From: Clostridium sp. TW13
GTDB taxonomy: Bacteria > Bacillota > Clostridia > Clostridiales > Clostridiaceae
DNA: 64,000 bases
NCBI RefSeq assembly: GCF_024345225.1
Contig: NZ_BROD01000001.1
Coordinates: forward strand, 4,154,001-4,218,000
Direction of reading: 5' to 3'
In this document: piece after piece, positions 36,176-44,166 of the stretch
Position numbering within the stretch: position 1 is the stretch's first letter
How the letters are laid out: every line of letters begins with the position of its first letter
The notes under the pieces: generated by a model
Database searches by the model: none
What the model was told of the DNA's origin: nothing
Seen by the model: only the letters and a program-made list of their open reading frames with translations
Position numbers and translations under genes: made by a program

Positions 36176-38185
36176 TTATTTTGCTTGGCTTAAAGCATTT
36201 TGTACAGCTTCAATGATTCCATTACTACTATAAGTAGCACCAGAAACAGTATCTACGGAAGCAGTTTGAGTAGATATTATTTCATCAGATATTGTGCTAA
36301 TTGCACCGTTATAAAATCGAGGGGTATCTTCAGAAGAAATTGTATCAATTTTAGTAATCTTACCACCACTTACTGTAACAGAGATTTTTGTTGTACCACC
36401 CCTAAAGCCAGTACCAGTTCCAGTGTAGGTTCCGTTCTTTAAACTACTTTTAGTAGTTGAAGTTGAATCAGTAGTACTTTTTGTAGTGTTTGAATTAGCA
36501 GTGTTGTTATTTGTAGTAGTGTTATTATCATTTGATTCAGTAGAAGTGCTATCTTCAGTTTTACTTGCTTGTTCATTAGTTTGTGTATTGCTTTCAGAAC
36601 TGCTGTTGTTTGATGCAGCTGAGTCATTAGTTGTTGTTGAGTTACTTGATGTTGAACCAGATGCAGCCTTAGATAGTGCATTTTGTACGGCTTCAATAAT
36701 TCCATTACTACTGAAGGTAGCCCCAGAAACAGTGTCAACAGAAGTAGATTGTGTTGAAATTATTTCTTGAGAAACAGTGTTAATTGCTCTTTGATAAAAA
36801 TCAGGAGTATCTCCGTTTGATACTGTCTCAACTTTAGTGATTTTACCACCACTTACTGTAACGGACATTTCAGTTGTAGCTCCTCTAAAGCCAGTACCAG
36901 TCCCTATATAAGTACCATCCTTGTAAGGAACCTTTGGAGTAGCAGTTGAATTAGTTGTATTGTTTCCATTTGTTGAATTACTGTTATCAGAAGTAGTTGC
37001 ATTGTTTGAAGAAGTACCAGATTCAGCTTGACTTAAAGCATTTTGTACAGCTTCAATAATTCCATTACTACTAAAAGTAGCACCAGAAACAGTGTCAACA
37101 GAAGCAGATTGTGCTGAAATTATTTCTCCGGAAATAGTATTAATAGCTCTTTCATAAAAATCAGGAGTATCTCCATTTGATACTGTTTCGATTTTAGTAA
37201 TCTTACCACCGCTTACTGTAACTGAAACCTTAGTTGTAGCACCTCTAAAACCAGTACCAGTACCAGTGTAAGTACCATCCTTATAAGTCTTTGCAGTGCT
37301 TGCGTTGCTTGATATTGTAGTAGAAGCTATACCTGCTTTAGTTAAAACAGATGCACCTAATTTGTTACCACCATAAAGACCAACCATTGTAGCTAGAGCT
37401 ACTGTGCTTGCTAAATTTGAGTTAACATCTTCTCCAAGTAGGTTAGCATTGGTATTCTTTCTTGGGCAAACTTCTGTACACTTTAAGCAGTTAATACATT
37501 CACCACCACGAACTTGTTGCATTTTATAAAGTGGAAGTCCCATTGAGCAGTTAGTTGTACATATTCTACATTTTCCGCATTTCTCATTTGGTTTTCTTAT
37601 TTTAAAAATACTGAATCTAGAGATTATAGAGAATACAGCACCTAAAGGACATAAGTATCTGCAGAAAAATCTCTCTATGAATATTGCACCTACTGTTATT
37701 AATGCTAAAAGTATAAGACCTAAAGTTAAGTTTGATAAAACATATGAAAAATCAGTTATTTGAGCAAAGGTATCCCAAGGGCTTGTACTACTAAAAATAG
37801 TACTACCAAAGCTCCAAGAAACAACTAAGATAATTATTAGAATTATATATTTAACATATTTTAATGCAGCATCAAGTTGCTCGTCTACTTTGTAGTTTAT
37901 TTTAAAGATATTTTTTGAAATTAGATGAATCCAATCATTGTATGTACCAAAGGCACAGAACCAACCACAGAAAAATCTGCCTAACAAGATAGTAGCAAAA
38001 ATAACTGTAGTGAATTCAATCAATGCAGGGAAGGCTTGAAGGAAGTGGAAGTTGCCACTTATTATCATTTTATAAATGTTTTTAAGTTCACTGAAGGTTA
38101 AGATATATAATCCTGGCAGCAGGAAAAATAAAACTATCTGAACAATGTGTCTAAAAATTTGCGTTGTTTGTATCTTCTTTTTCAT
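36176..38185 (-). CDS. Membrane [4Fe-4S] protein with three covalently flavinylated FMN-binding domains
   Basis: 669 residues from ATG 38185 (AAAGGAG upstream). Residues ~10-190 hold about five membrane segments of NapH/NosR type with CGWFC and CRYLCP. Two [4Fe-4S] clusters follow: C203/206/209/213 and C230/233/236/240. After another hydrophobic stretch come three FMN_bind domains separated by Ser/Thr/Asn-rich linkers, each ending in DTVSGAT(F/Y)SS. The Thr of SGAT (370, 490, 651) is the residue to which ApbE attaches FMN. This is a transmembrane electron conduit from cytoplasmic or membrane carriers to extracytoplasmic flavins. apbE lies 28 bases upstream in the same operon. Acceptor unknown. 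Confidence 0.9.
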   Translation of the reverse strand: MKKKIQTTQIFRHIVQIVLFFLLPGLYILTFSELKNIYKMIISGNFHFLQAFPALIEFTTVIFATILLGRFFCGWFCAFGTYNDWIHLISKNIFKINYKVDEQLDAALKYVKYIILIIILVVSWSFGSTIFSSTSPWDTFAQITDFSYVLSNLTLGLILLALITVGAIFIERFFCRYLCPLGAVFSIISRFSIFKIRKPNEKCGKCRICTTNCSMGLPLYKMQQVRGGECINCLKCTEVCPRKNTNANLLGEDVNSNLASTVALATMVGLYGGNKLGASVLTKAGIASTTISSNASTAKTYKDGTYTGTGTGFRGATTKVSVTVSGGKITKIETVSNGDTPDFYERAINTISGEIISAQSASVDTVSGATFSSNGIIEAVQNALSQAESGTSSNNATTSDNSNSTNGNNTTNSTATPKVPYKDGTYIGTGTGFRGATTEMSVTVSGGKITKVETVSNGDTPDFYQRAINTVSQEIISTQSTSVDTVSGATFSSNGIIEAVQNALSKAASGSTSSNSTTTNDSAASNNSSSESNTQTNEQASKTEDSTSTESNDNNTTTNNNTANSNTTKSTTDSTSTTKSSLKNGTYTGTGTGFRGGTTKISVTVSGGKITKIDTISSEDTPRFYNGAISTISDEIISTQTASVDTVSGATYSSNGIIEAVQNALSQAK

Positions 38186-38213
38186 AGATTTTACTCCTTT
38201 TCTCACTTCTTTT

Positions 38214-39257
38214 TTATAATGGTTTATATGTATAATCTTTATTAGCAATTTGGAAATATGATTTTAATCCAGAGGTAATAAAGACTTTTTTGTCTTTAGT
38301 TATGAATAATGCATCTATACCTTCCATAGATTCTATAAGTTTCATAGATTTCTCTACACCAAGAATGTATACTCCAGTAGATAATCCATCTCCATCAATA
38401 GAGTTATCTGATACTATTGTGGCACTTATGATTTCACTTTCGGAAGGATAGCCAGTTGTAGGATCAATTATATGGTGAAAAACTCTACCATCTTTCATAA
38501 AGTATTTTTCATAATTACCTGAAGTAACTACAGATTTATTCCTTACAGTAACTATGCCCATGAATTCTCCACGTAGTTTAAAAGGATCTTGGATGCCAAC
38601 TTTCCAATCAGTTCTGTCATCTTTGCAGCCTAAGGCATAAACATTACCACCTAAATCGATTATTCCACTGTTAATCTTGTGTTTTAAAAATATATTTTTA
38701 ACCACATCAGCAGCAAAACCTTTAGCGATACCACCTACATCAATAGCTTGATTTGGTTTGCTTAACTTAATTGAAAAAGTAGTGTCATCAAATAGTATGT
38801 CTTTGTAATTAACAAGCTTTCTTTTTTCATCAATTTCTTTTTGAGCAGGAATTGATTCGTTGCTTTTACCTATGTTCCAAAGAGTAACTAAAGGACGAAT
38901 TGTAGGATCAAAGCTTCCTTCTAATATCTCACTGTATTTTACAGCACTTTTCACTACAGAGTAGGTATCTTCATTTACTGATTGAAAATTTTTTCCGGAA
39001 CTCATATTTATTTTTGATATATCACTAGAGGATTTAAAAGCTGACATATTATCATCAATTTCATTAAGCTTTAGAACAGTTTCTTCTATAGCAAGTTCAG
39101 CATTTTTGCCGATAGCTTTTAAGTTTATCAACGTGCCTAGAGCATAAAAACTTTTAGTTATAGGTTCATAAGTCTTTTTTCTAAGAATTAAGATTGATAA
39201 CAAAATGAGAGCTGTAATTCCTATGGTAATCAGTAGAATTAAATTAATTGGATTCAA
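38214..39257 (-). CDS. apbE: ApbE FAD:protein FMN transferase
   Basis: 347 residues: an N-terminal membrane anchor (~6-25), then the ApbE fold with ALGTLINL, DPTIRPLVTLWNIG, IDVGGIAKGFAAD, GGNVYALG, HHIIDPTTGYPS and DGLSTGVYILG. The enzyme transfers FMN from FAD to Thr/Ser in [D/N]xxSGA[T/S] motifs, using Mg. Its direct downstream neighbour has three such motifs and is clearly the substrate. Start is TTG 39257 after AGGTGGTGA. Confidence 0.94.
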   Translation of the reverse strand: MNPINLILLITIGITALILLSILILRKKTYEPITKSFYALGTLINLKAIGKNAELAIEETVLKLNEIDDNMSAFKSSSDISKINMSSGKNFQSVNEDTYSVVKSAVKYSEILEGSFDPTIRPLVTLWNIGKSNESIPAQKEIDEKRKLVNYKDILFDDTTFSIKLSKPNQAIDVGGIAKGFAADVVKNIFLKHKINSGIIDLGGNVYALGCKDDRTDWKVGIQDPFKLRGEFMGIVTVRNKSVVTSGNYEKYFMKDGRVFHHIIDPTTGYPSESEIISATIVSDNSIDGDGLSTGVYILGVEKSMKLIESMEGIDALFITKDKKVFITSGLKSYFQIANKDYTYKPL

Positions 39258-39283
39258 GAAAATTCACCACCTATAAAAGAATT

Positions 39284-39381
39284 TTCAGGTGGGGATTATT
39301 AATAGGGAAAGCGAGAACCCCACCTGAAGTAAATTGATTACTAGGATAATTAAGATTATAGAGAGGCAATCTTAATTATCC
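39284..39381. repeat. Two perfect inverted repeats upstream of apbE
   Basis: TTCAGGTGGGG/CCCCACCTGAA (39284-39328, 11-bp arms) and GGATAATTAAGATT/AATCTTAATTATCC (39344-39381, 14-bp arms). They lie between the sensor-kinase stop and the apbE start. Neither has a T run on the minus strand, so they may be operators or leader structures rather than terminators. Confidence 0.6.
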
Positions 39382-39465
39382 ATGAGTGTAGGCTGAGAAT
39401 TTGCTGAGAATTGAGTTAACTGTAAGTGAAGAAATTTTTAAATTGCAAGGAGTAAAATAATAGAC

Positions 39466-40998
39466 TTACTGTCTATCAAATATTTTTAGATAAATTATAA
39501 ACGTAGTTCCAGCGCCAACTGTACTTTCTACATTAATTTTTCCTTCGTGAGCATCTATTATAGATTTTACGATGGAAAGACCAAGCCCGTAGCCGCCATC
39601 TTTTCTAGCTCTGTGAGTTTCACTTCTAAAGAATCTATCAAATATCTTATCCAGATGTTCAGGGGTAATACCTGTACCGTTATCAGATATTCTTAATACT
39701 GAATAGGTTTCAGATGCAATATTCTCTGTATTTGTAGATATAGTTACTAAGCCATTTATAGGATCAGTATGTCGTACAGCATTTTGTACCAAGTTGAATA
39801 TAACTTGTTTTATTTGGTTTCTATTTATATTTACTTTTATATCATCATGAAGTTGTAGATTAACTTTTCTTTTATCACAAAGTACTTCAAGTTGTGGCAG
39901 TACCTCTTTGATCACATTGTTAATGTCTTCTGGAACTAAGTCTATAGAAACTTTTTGATCAAGCTTAGTTAATAATAAAAGGTCATTTACTAGCTTTGTT
40001 AATCTATCACTTTCTAATAAAATACTGTTTAAGGCTAAATTCAATTGATCCTCATTTTTAGCAGCACCTCTTAATAAGATTTCCACAAACCCATGTATTG
40101 ATGTAAGAGGAGTTTTTAATTCATGTGAGGCATCTGAAACGAAGCTTCGCATTTTTTCTTGAGTTTTTTGTTCTTTATCAAATGATGTTTCTATTCTTTC
40201 AAGCATGTTATTAAAAGAAACAGATAATTTATCAATCTCCAATTGTTCATTATTTTCAGGAAGCCTTGTGTTTAGCTGCCCTACATTTATCTCTTCAACA
40301 GTATTGGTCATGTTGTGAAGAGGCAATAAGGTTCTTTTTATAACAGTGCCACCTACAGTAATTCCTATAAATAGAATTAGAATGGAGGAAGTAATATAGA
40401 TATATAATTGATTGTGAAGCATAGAATCAATATCTTTTACAGAAGTACTTAGTTGAATTAATCCAATAGGGGCATCCTTTGGACCTATTTTTCTCCATAT
40501 AACAAGTTGACAAGAATCAGTTTCATCCTCAATAACCTTATAGCTTTTTTCTAAGTTCTCCTTGCTATTAAGAAGTTCTATATACTTATCATTCGATAAT
40601 TTAGGAACAGGAGTTATTAAGTTGACTTTTTTCTCATGTAACTCATGTTGATCGTGTTCATCCATGTTGGATATATTTACCTTGCCGCAACTATCAATTA
40701 TGTTACCAGTTGAATCAATAATTGCAACGCTCATATTTACATCAATAAGCTGTTGGATTAAATCTGAACTATTTTGTTTTATGCCATCCATGGTTTGTAA
40801 GTAGAACAGAGATTTTATTTTTTCATCATGAAATCTTGATAATAAAATTTGCATTTTGCTCTTATATAGATGGTCCCTCATAAGTAAAAATTGTGCAGAT
40901 TGTATTATTACTAAAGAAGTGATTAATATAGCAAAAAATCTAGATAGTAGCTGCCATTGTAAGCTCTTCTTGTTAATTTTGGGAATGAATTTTTTCAT
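39466..40998 (-). CDS. Sensor histidine kinase, two-component system
   Basis: 510 residues: membrane segments at ~16-38 and ~195-217 flanking a ~155-residue extracytoplasmic sensor region, HAMP domain (INVGQLNTRLPENNEQLEI), HisKA with phospho-His in SHELKTPLTSIHG, and HATPase with N box NLVQNAVRHTDP, DNGTGI and GYGLGLSIVKSI. The ATG overlaps the stop of the response-regulator gene by one base (TGATG). Located just upstream of apbE, so it may sense redox or envelope conditions; the signal is not readable. Confidence 0.95.
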   Translation of the reverse strand: MKKFIPKINKKSLQWQLLSRFFAILITSLVIIQSAQFLLMRDHLYKSKMQILLSRFHDEKIKSLFYLQTMDGIKQNSSDLIQQLIDVNMSVAIIDSTGNIIDSCGKVNISNMDEHDQHELHEKKVNLITPVPKLSNDKYIELLNSKENLEKSYKVIEDETDSCQLVIWRKIGPKDAPIGLIQLSTSVKDIDSMLHNQLYIYITSSILILFIGITVGGTVIKRTLLPLHNMTNTVEEINVGQLNTRLPENNEQLEIDKLSVSFNNMLERIETSFDKEQKTQEKMRSFVSDASHELKTPLTSIHGFVEILLRGAAKNEDQLNLALNSILLESDRLTKLVNDLLLLTKLDQKVSIDLVPEDINNVIKEVLPQLEVLCDKRKVNLQLHDDIKVNINRNQIKQVIFNLVQNAVRHTDPINGLVTISTNTENIASETYSVLRISDNGTGITPEHLDKIFDRFFRSETHRARKDGGYGLGLSIVKSIIDAHEGKINVESTVGAGTTFIIYLKIFDRQ

Positions 40999-41684
40999 CA
41001 GATTACCACCTTATATCCAACACCTCGTACTGTTTTTATGATGTTATGATCCTTATCTCCAATTTTATCTCGTAGATATCGTACATAAACTTCCACGATA
41101 TTTTCATCGCCGTTAAAATCATAACCCCAAACATTTTCAAGTATTGTAGATTTACTGATAACTAAGCCTCTATTTAAAAGCAAGTATCTAAGAAGATTGT
41201 ATTGTGTAGGTGGTAAATCTAATATATTGCCGTTATAGGATATTTCATGAGCGCCATCATCTATAGAGAAATTTCCCATAGTATTTGTTTCACTCAGTTC
41301 CGGAAAAGTACTTTTTAGTCTTACTTCAATACGAGCAATTAATTCTTTGAAACTAAAGGGTTTAGACATATAATCATCTGCGCCTAAACTCAAGCCTTTA
41401 ACTAAATCATCAACTTCATCTTTAGCTGTAAGCATAATTATAGCTGCCTTAGTAAGTTTTTTGATTTGTGAGCAAACTTCATAGCCGCTCATGCCGGGTA
41501 GCATTATGTCTAATATAACAACATGAGGATTAATCTCTTGAACTGCTTTTATTGCCTCATAACCATCAAAGGCGGTATGTACAGTATAACCCTCCGCTTC
41601 CAAGCCCATTTTGATAAAATCAACGATACTTTGTTCATCATCTACTACAAGAATATTTATTTGTTCTTTAAAAAGTGAAGCCAT
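40998..41684 (-). CDS. OmpR-family response regulator
   Basis: 228 residues: receiver with DDE (~15), phospho-Asp in PHVVILDIMLPG, Thr in IIMLTAKDE and Lys in YMSKPF, then an OmpR/PhoB winged helix ending EVYVRYLRDKIGD and TVRGVGYKV. Cognate partner of the overlapping sensor kinase. Preceded by AAAGGAG. The upstream region 41685-42067 is strongly AT-rich and shared divergently with the TrmB-type gene; I see no clear operator there. Confidence 0.95.
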   Translation of the reverse strand: MASLFKEQINILVVDDEQSIVDFIKMGLEAEGYTVHTAFDGYEAIKAVQEINPHVVILDIMLPGMSGYEVCSQIKKLTKAAIIMLTAKDEVDDLVKGLSLGADDYMSKPFSFKELIARIEVRLKSTFPELSETNTMGNFSIDDGAHEISYNGNILDLPPTQYNLLRYLLLNRGLVISKSTILENVWGYDFNGDENIVEVYVRYLRDKIGDKDHNIIKTVRGVGYKVVI

Positions 41685-42067
41685 AAGATAGATCTCCTTT
41701 ATATATTTAGATAAAATTTATAACAAATGATTTAACAGAATAAAATATTTTTAAATCATTATGATACGTTAAATCAAATTTGAGTATATATATAATTCTA
41801 TTTATTAATCTAAAAAAAACAATAGAAGATAGAAGACAAAAATGTAAAACTTAAATTTCAAATAAGTTTATATCTTAAACAATAGGAAAAATTATAAGAG
41901 TAATTATTGAGGATACATTGAATATAAATCTTGACTAAATACTATGAATAAAATAGACTTTATTTAGCAGAACATGGTGTACGACTAAATAATAATAGTA
42001 TATAACATTAAGTGAAAGTTGCTGTTAGCAAAAGAAAAATTAGTTGTGTAAAGAAGGGATATTTGTT

Positions 42068-42847
42068 ATGGACGAAATCATAGGTCTTTTAGAAAAACTG
42101 AATTTCTCAAAAACTGAGGCAGCAGTTTATATAACTTTATTAAAAAATGGAAGTCTAAATGGTTATCAAATTGCAAAAATATTAAATATGTCTAGGTCAT
42201 CAGTTTATTCAGCATTAGATAATTTATATAAAAGAGGGGTAGTGTTTTTGTTACCAGGAGATTCTCAGATATATAAGGCAGAAAACCCTAATGTATTAAT
42301 AAATAATATGAAGAACAATTTTATCCAAACTGCAGATATGCTTGAAACAAAACTAGAGCAAATAGAAACATCGAATTCTGAAGAGAGATATGTGAATATA
42401 CAAGGTTATGATAATATTATTTCAAAGATAAAAGAATTGTTACTAACAGCGGAAAAAGAGGTATATATAAATACTGATATTAATTTATATAAATTTGAAA
42501 AGGAATTTATGGAACTTAAAGAGCGAAAAGTTAGAATTATAGTGTTTTCTTTTTCAAAGATGGAAGCAGAAAATCTTCCTGTAGAGTTATATAATCATGG
42601 GAATTTAGAATGTGTAGGTAAGGAAACAAGAATAATGTTAGTGATAGATTGCAAAAGAACATTGGTGGCAGATAGAGGTCCTCACAGAGAAGAATTTATG
42701 GGAGCATTCACAGAAAATAGCTTATTTGCATCTATTGTTTCAGAGCATATTCACAATGATATTTATTTGTTAAAACTTAAGAATAAATATAAGAAGGATT
42801 TATTTGATGATGATATTAAAATAAATACAATCTTAGAAAATAGATAA
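42068..42847 (+). CDS. TrmB family transcriptional regulator
   Basis: 259 residues from ATG 42068 (AAGAAGGGAT upstream). N-terminal winged helix (LNFSKTEAAVYITLLKNG, YQIAKILNMSRSSVYSALDNLYKRGVV) followed by a coiled-coil-like linker and an effector domain (YVNIQGYDNIISKIKELL, RIMLVIDCKRTLVADRG). TrmB-type proteins usually sense sugars or metabolites. No transporter or enzyme neighbours make the target obvious. Confidence 0.9.
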   Translation: MDEIIGLLEKLNFSKTEAAVYITLLKNGSLNGYQIAKILNMSRSSVYSALDNLYKRGVVFLLPGDSQIYKAENPNVLINNMKNNFIQTADMLETKLEQIETSNSEERYVNIQGYDNIISKIKELLLTAEKEVYINTDINLYKFEKEFMELKERKVRIIVFSFSKMEAENLPVELYNHGNLECVGKETRIMLVIDCKRTLVADRGPHREEFMGAFTENSLFASIVSEHIHNDIYLLKLKNKYKKDLFDDDIKINTILENR

Positions 42848-42959
42848 AATATGAAATAAAGCACTCATTAAATCTTAGTGATAGAGGTATAAGTTTGTTG
42901 TAACAACTTTCGTTAAATTGAATATTATAATATAGAAATATTAGTAGGAGAATGCAGAG

Positions 42960-43190
42960 ATGAATGGCTTTGAATTAATCATGAAGTTAAGACAAAAGAT
43001 GCAAGATCCAGCTTTTGCACAAAGATTTAATGCTATAGCCAGCGAACTTAACTCTATTCCTGGATTGCAACAAGAAGTAATGAAAATTGCACAAATAGAT
43101 AATGAAAAAAAGAGACAGAAGGCTATTGATCATTTGCCAGACAGAGCAAAAAGTTCAGTTAATGAGTTACTTAAAATGTTAAATAGTTAA
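42960..43190 (+). CDS. Small conserved-looking helical protein (76 aa)
   Basis: 76 residues, all-helical in appearance (FELIMKLRQKMQDPAFAQRFNAI, QQEVMKIAQIDNEKKRQKAIDHL, SSVNELLKML). TAGGAG precedes ATG 42960. No cysteine, metal or membrane motif. The pattern of hydrophobic heptads suggests a small regulatory or interaction protein. Function unknown. Confidence 0.75.
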   Translation: MNGFELIMKLRQKMQDPAFAQRFNAIASELNSIPGLQQEVMKIAQIDNEKKRQKAIDHLPDRAKSSVNELLKMLNS

Positions 43191-43198
43191 GGAAACCT

Positions 43199-43234
43199 AA
43201 AAAGTAAGTAAGTTTATATGTCATTTTTGAAGAT
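43199..43234 (+). repeat. Degenerate copy F of the dispersed hairpin element
   Basis: AAGTAAGTAAGTTTATATG followed by ATTTTTGAAGATG; the second part is the exact complement of the CATCTTCAAAAAT opening of copies B and D. Short and uncertain. Confidence 0.35.
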
Positions 43235-43243
43235 GTTTAAGTT

Positions 43244-43280
43244 AAAAATGCTAGAGAGCAAGGTTCTCTAGCATTTTTAC
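43244..43280 (+). terminator. Terminator after the 76-residue gene
   Basis: AAAAATGCTAGAGA and its complement around a 7-base loop, then TTTTTAC. Confidence 0.88.
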
Positions 43281-43391
43281 ATTTAGTTGAAGCTATATTT
43301 AGAATTTTTGAGTAAATAGCAGCAAATTTAAGATATTTTCATGTAATGGATGATAATGATAATAAAGTTTCAAAACATAGCTCTTACTAAC

Positions 43392-43421
43392 TTTGACTTT
43401 CTTTGACTTTAAAATTAAAAT
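43392..43421. promoter_or_regulatory. hsp20 promoter overlapped by a CtsR-type box
   Basis: TTGACT (43393-43398), 17 bases, TAAAAT (43416-43421) is a good sigma-A promoter. On the minus strand 43408-43392 reads AGTCAAA-GAA-AGTCAAA, matching the CtsR heptad direct repeat (RGTCAAA-NAN-RGTCAAA). The box covers the -35, so CtsR would repress hsp20. Confidence 0.7.
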
Positions 43422-43469
43422 GTAATTGTAAAAAAGATAAAGAATAAATATTTTAAGGAGGTCTTTAGT

Positions 43470-43838
43470 ATGTTTGGATTAATACCTTTTAAAACTAATG
43501 GAGTCAAAACAACAGGAGGTTCCTTTGAAGATTTTATTAATGGATTTTTCAATGATGATTTCTTTGGAAATATGAATATGCCAGGAAACTTCAATGCAGA
43601 TATAAAGGAAACTCAAAATGAATATTTGGTGGATGCTGAATTGCCAGGAGTTAATAAAGAGGACATAAATCTAGAATACAGAGATAATAATTTAATTATT
43701 TCTGCAAAGAGAGAAGAAACATTGGATGAAAGCAAAGATAATTATATTAGGAGAGAAAGACATTATGGACAATTGAAGATTATTTTACCAAAGATAAATA
43801 AAGTTATTGAAAATAATAATAGAATACAAATTGAGTAA
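43470..43838 (+). CDS. Small heat shock protein (Hsp20) with an internal deletion
   Basis: 122 residues, against about 145-150 for clostridial Hsp18/Hsp20. The N-terminal arm (MFGLIPF, FFNDDFF) and the first alpha-crystallin strands (ADIKETQNEYLVDAELPGV, INLEYRDNNLIISAKR, YIRRERHYG) are normal. After Gln101 the usual ~22 residues (the FxRSFxV strand and the AxxxxGV approach) are missing, and the frame resumes at LKIILPK with a normal C-terminal tail. The deletion is in frame. Oligomerisation and chaperone activity may be altered. AAGGAGG precedes ATG 43470. Confidence 0.88.
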   Translation: MFGLIPFKTNGVKTTGGSFEDFINGFFNDDFFGNMNMPGNFNADIKETQNEYLVDAELPGVNKEDINLEYRDNNLIISAKREETLDESKDNYIRRERHYGQLKIILPKINKVIENNNRIQIE

Positions 43839-43859
43839 GAGAAGGCTTATATATAATAG

Positions 43860-43898
43860 TTAAATAGCTTCCTGTGAATTTCACAGGAAGCTATTTAA
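43860..43898. terminator. Hairpin after hsp20
   Basis: TTAAATAGCTTCCTGTGAA and its 19-base complement with a 1-base spacer. The T tract is weak. The rest of 43899-44166 is very AT-rich (runs of TATA) upstream of the next gene; I see nothing else in it. Confidence 0.7.
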
Positions 43899-44166
43899 GT
43901 TTGGAAAATGATTTTTTTTAAAAAAATTATTCAATGTTATAAGAAAATGGAGTCAGATTTTAAATTAGAGGTTAGACTCTAAATTTCTATACAAAGTGGC
44001 ATTTTAACTATAAATATTTATATATATATCTATAAATGTATGTTTAAAGTTATATATTTAAATACATAAATTTAAATATATTTACTATCTTGCATTTAGT
44101 TGTTAGTATCAGTATATAATTGAAGTATAATTATATTAGAAAAATTTGAATGTGTGAGGATACATA

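Noticed and set aside
43981-44100. Runs of TATATA and TAAATA upstream of the isoprenoid-fold gene as an origin or repeat array
   Set aside because: No DnaA-box cluster, no iterated unit and no replication genes; ordinary AT-rich intergenic DNA.
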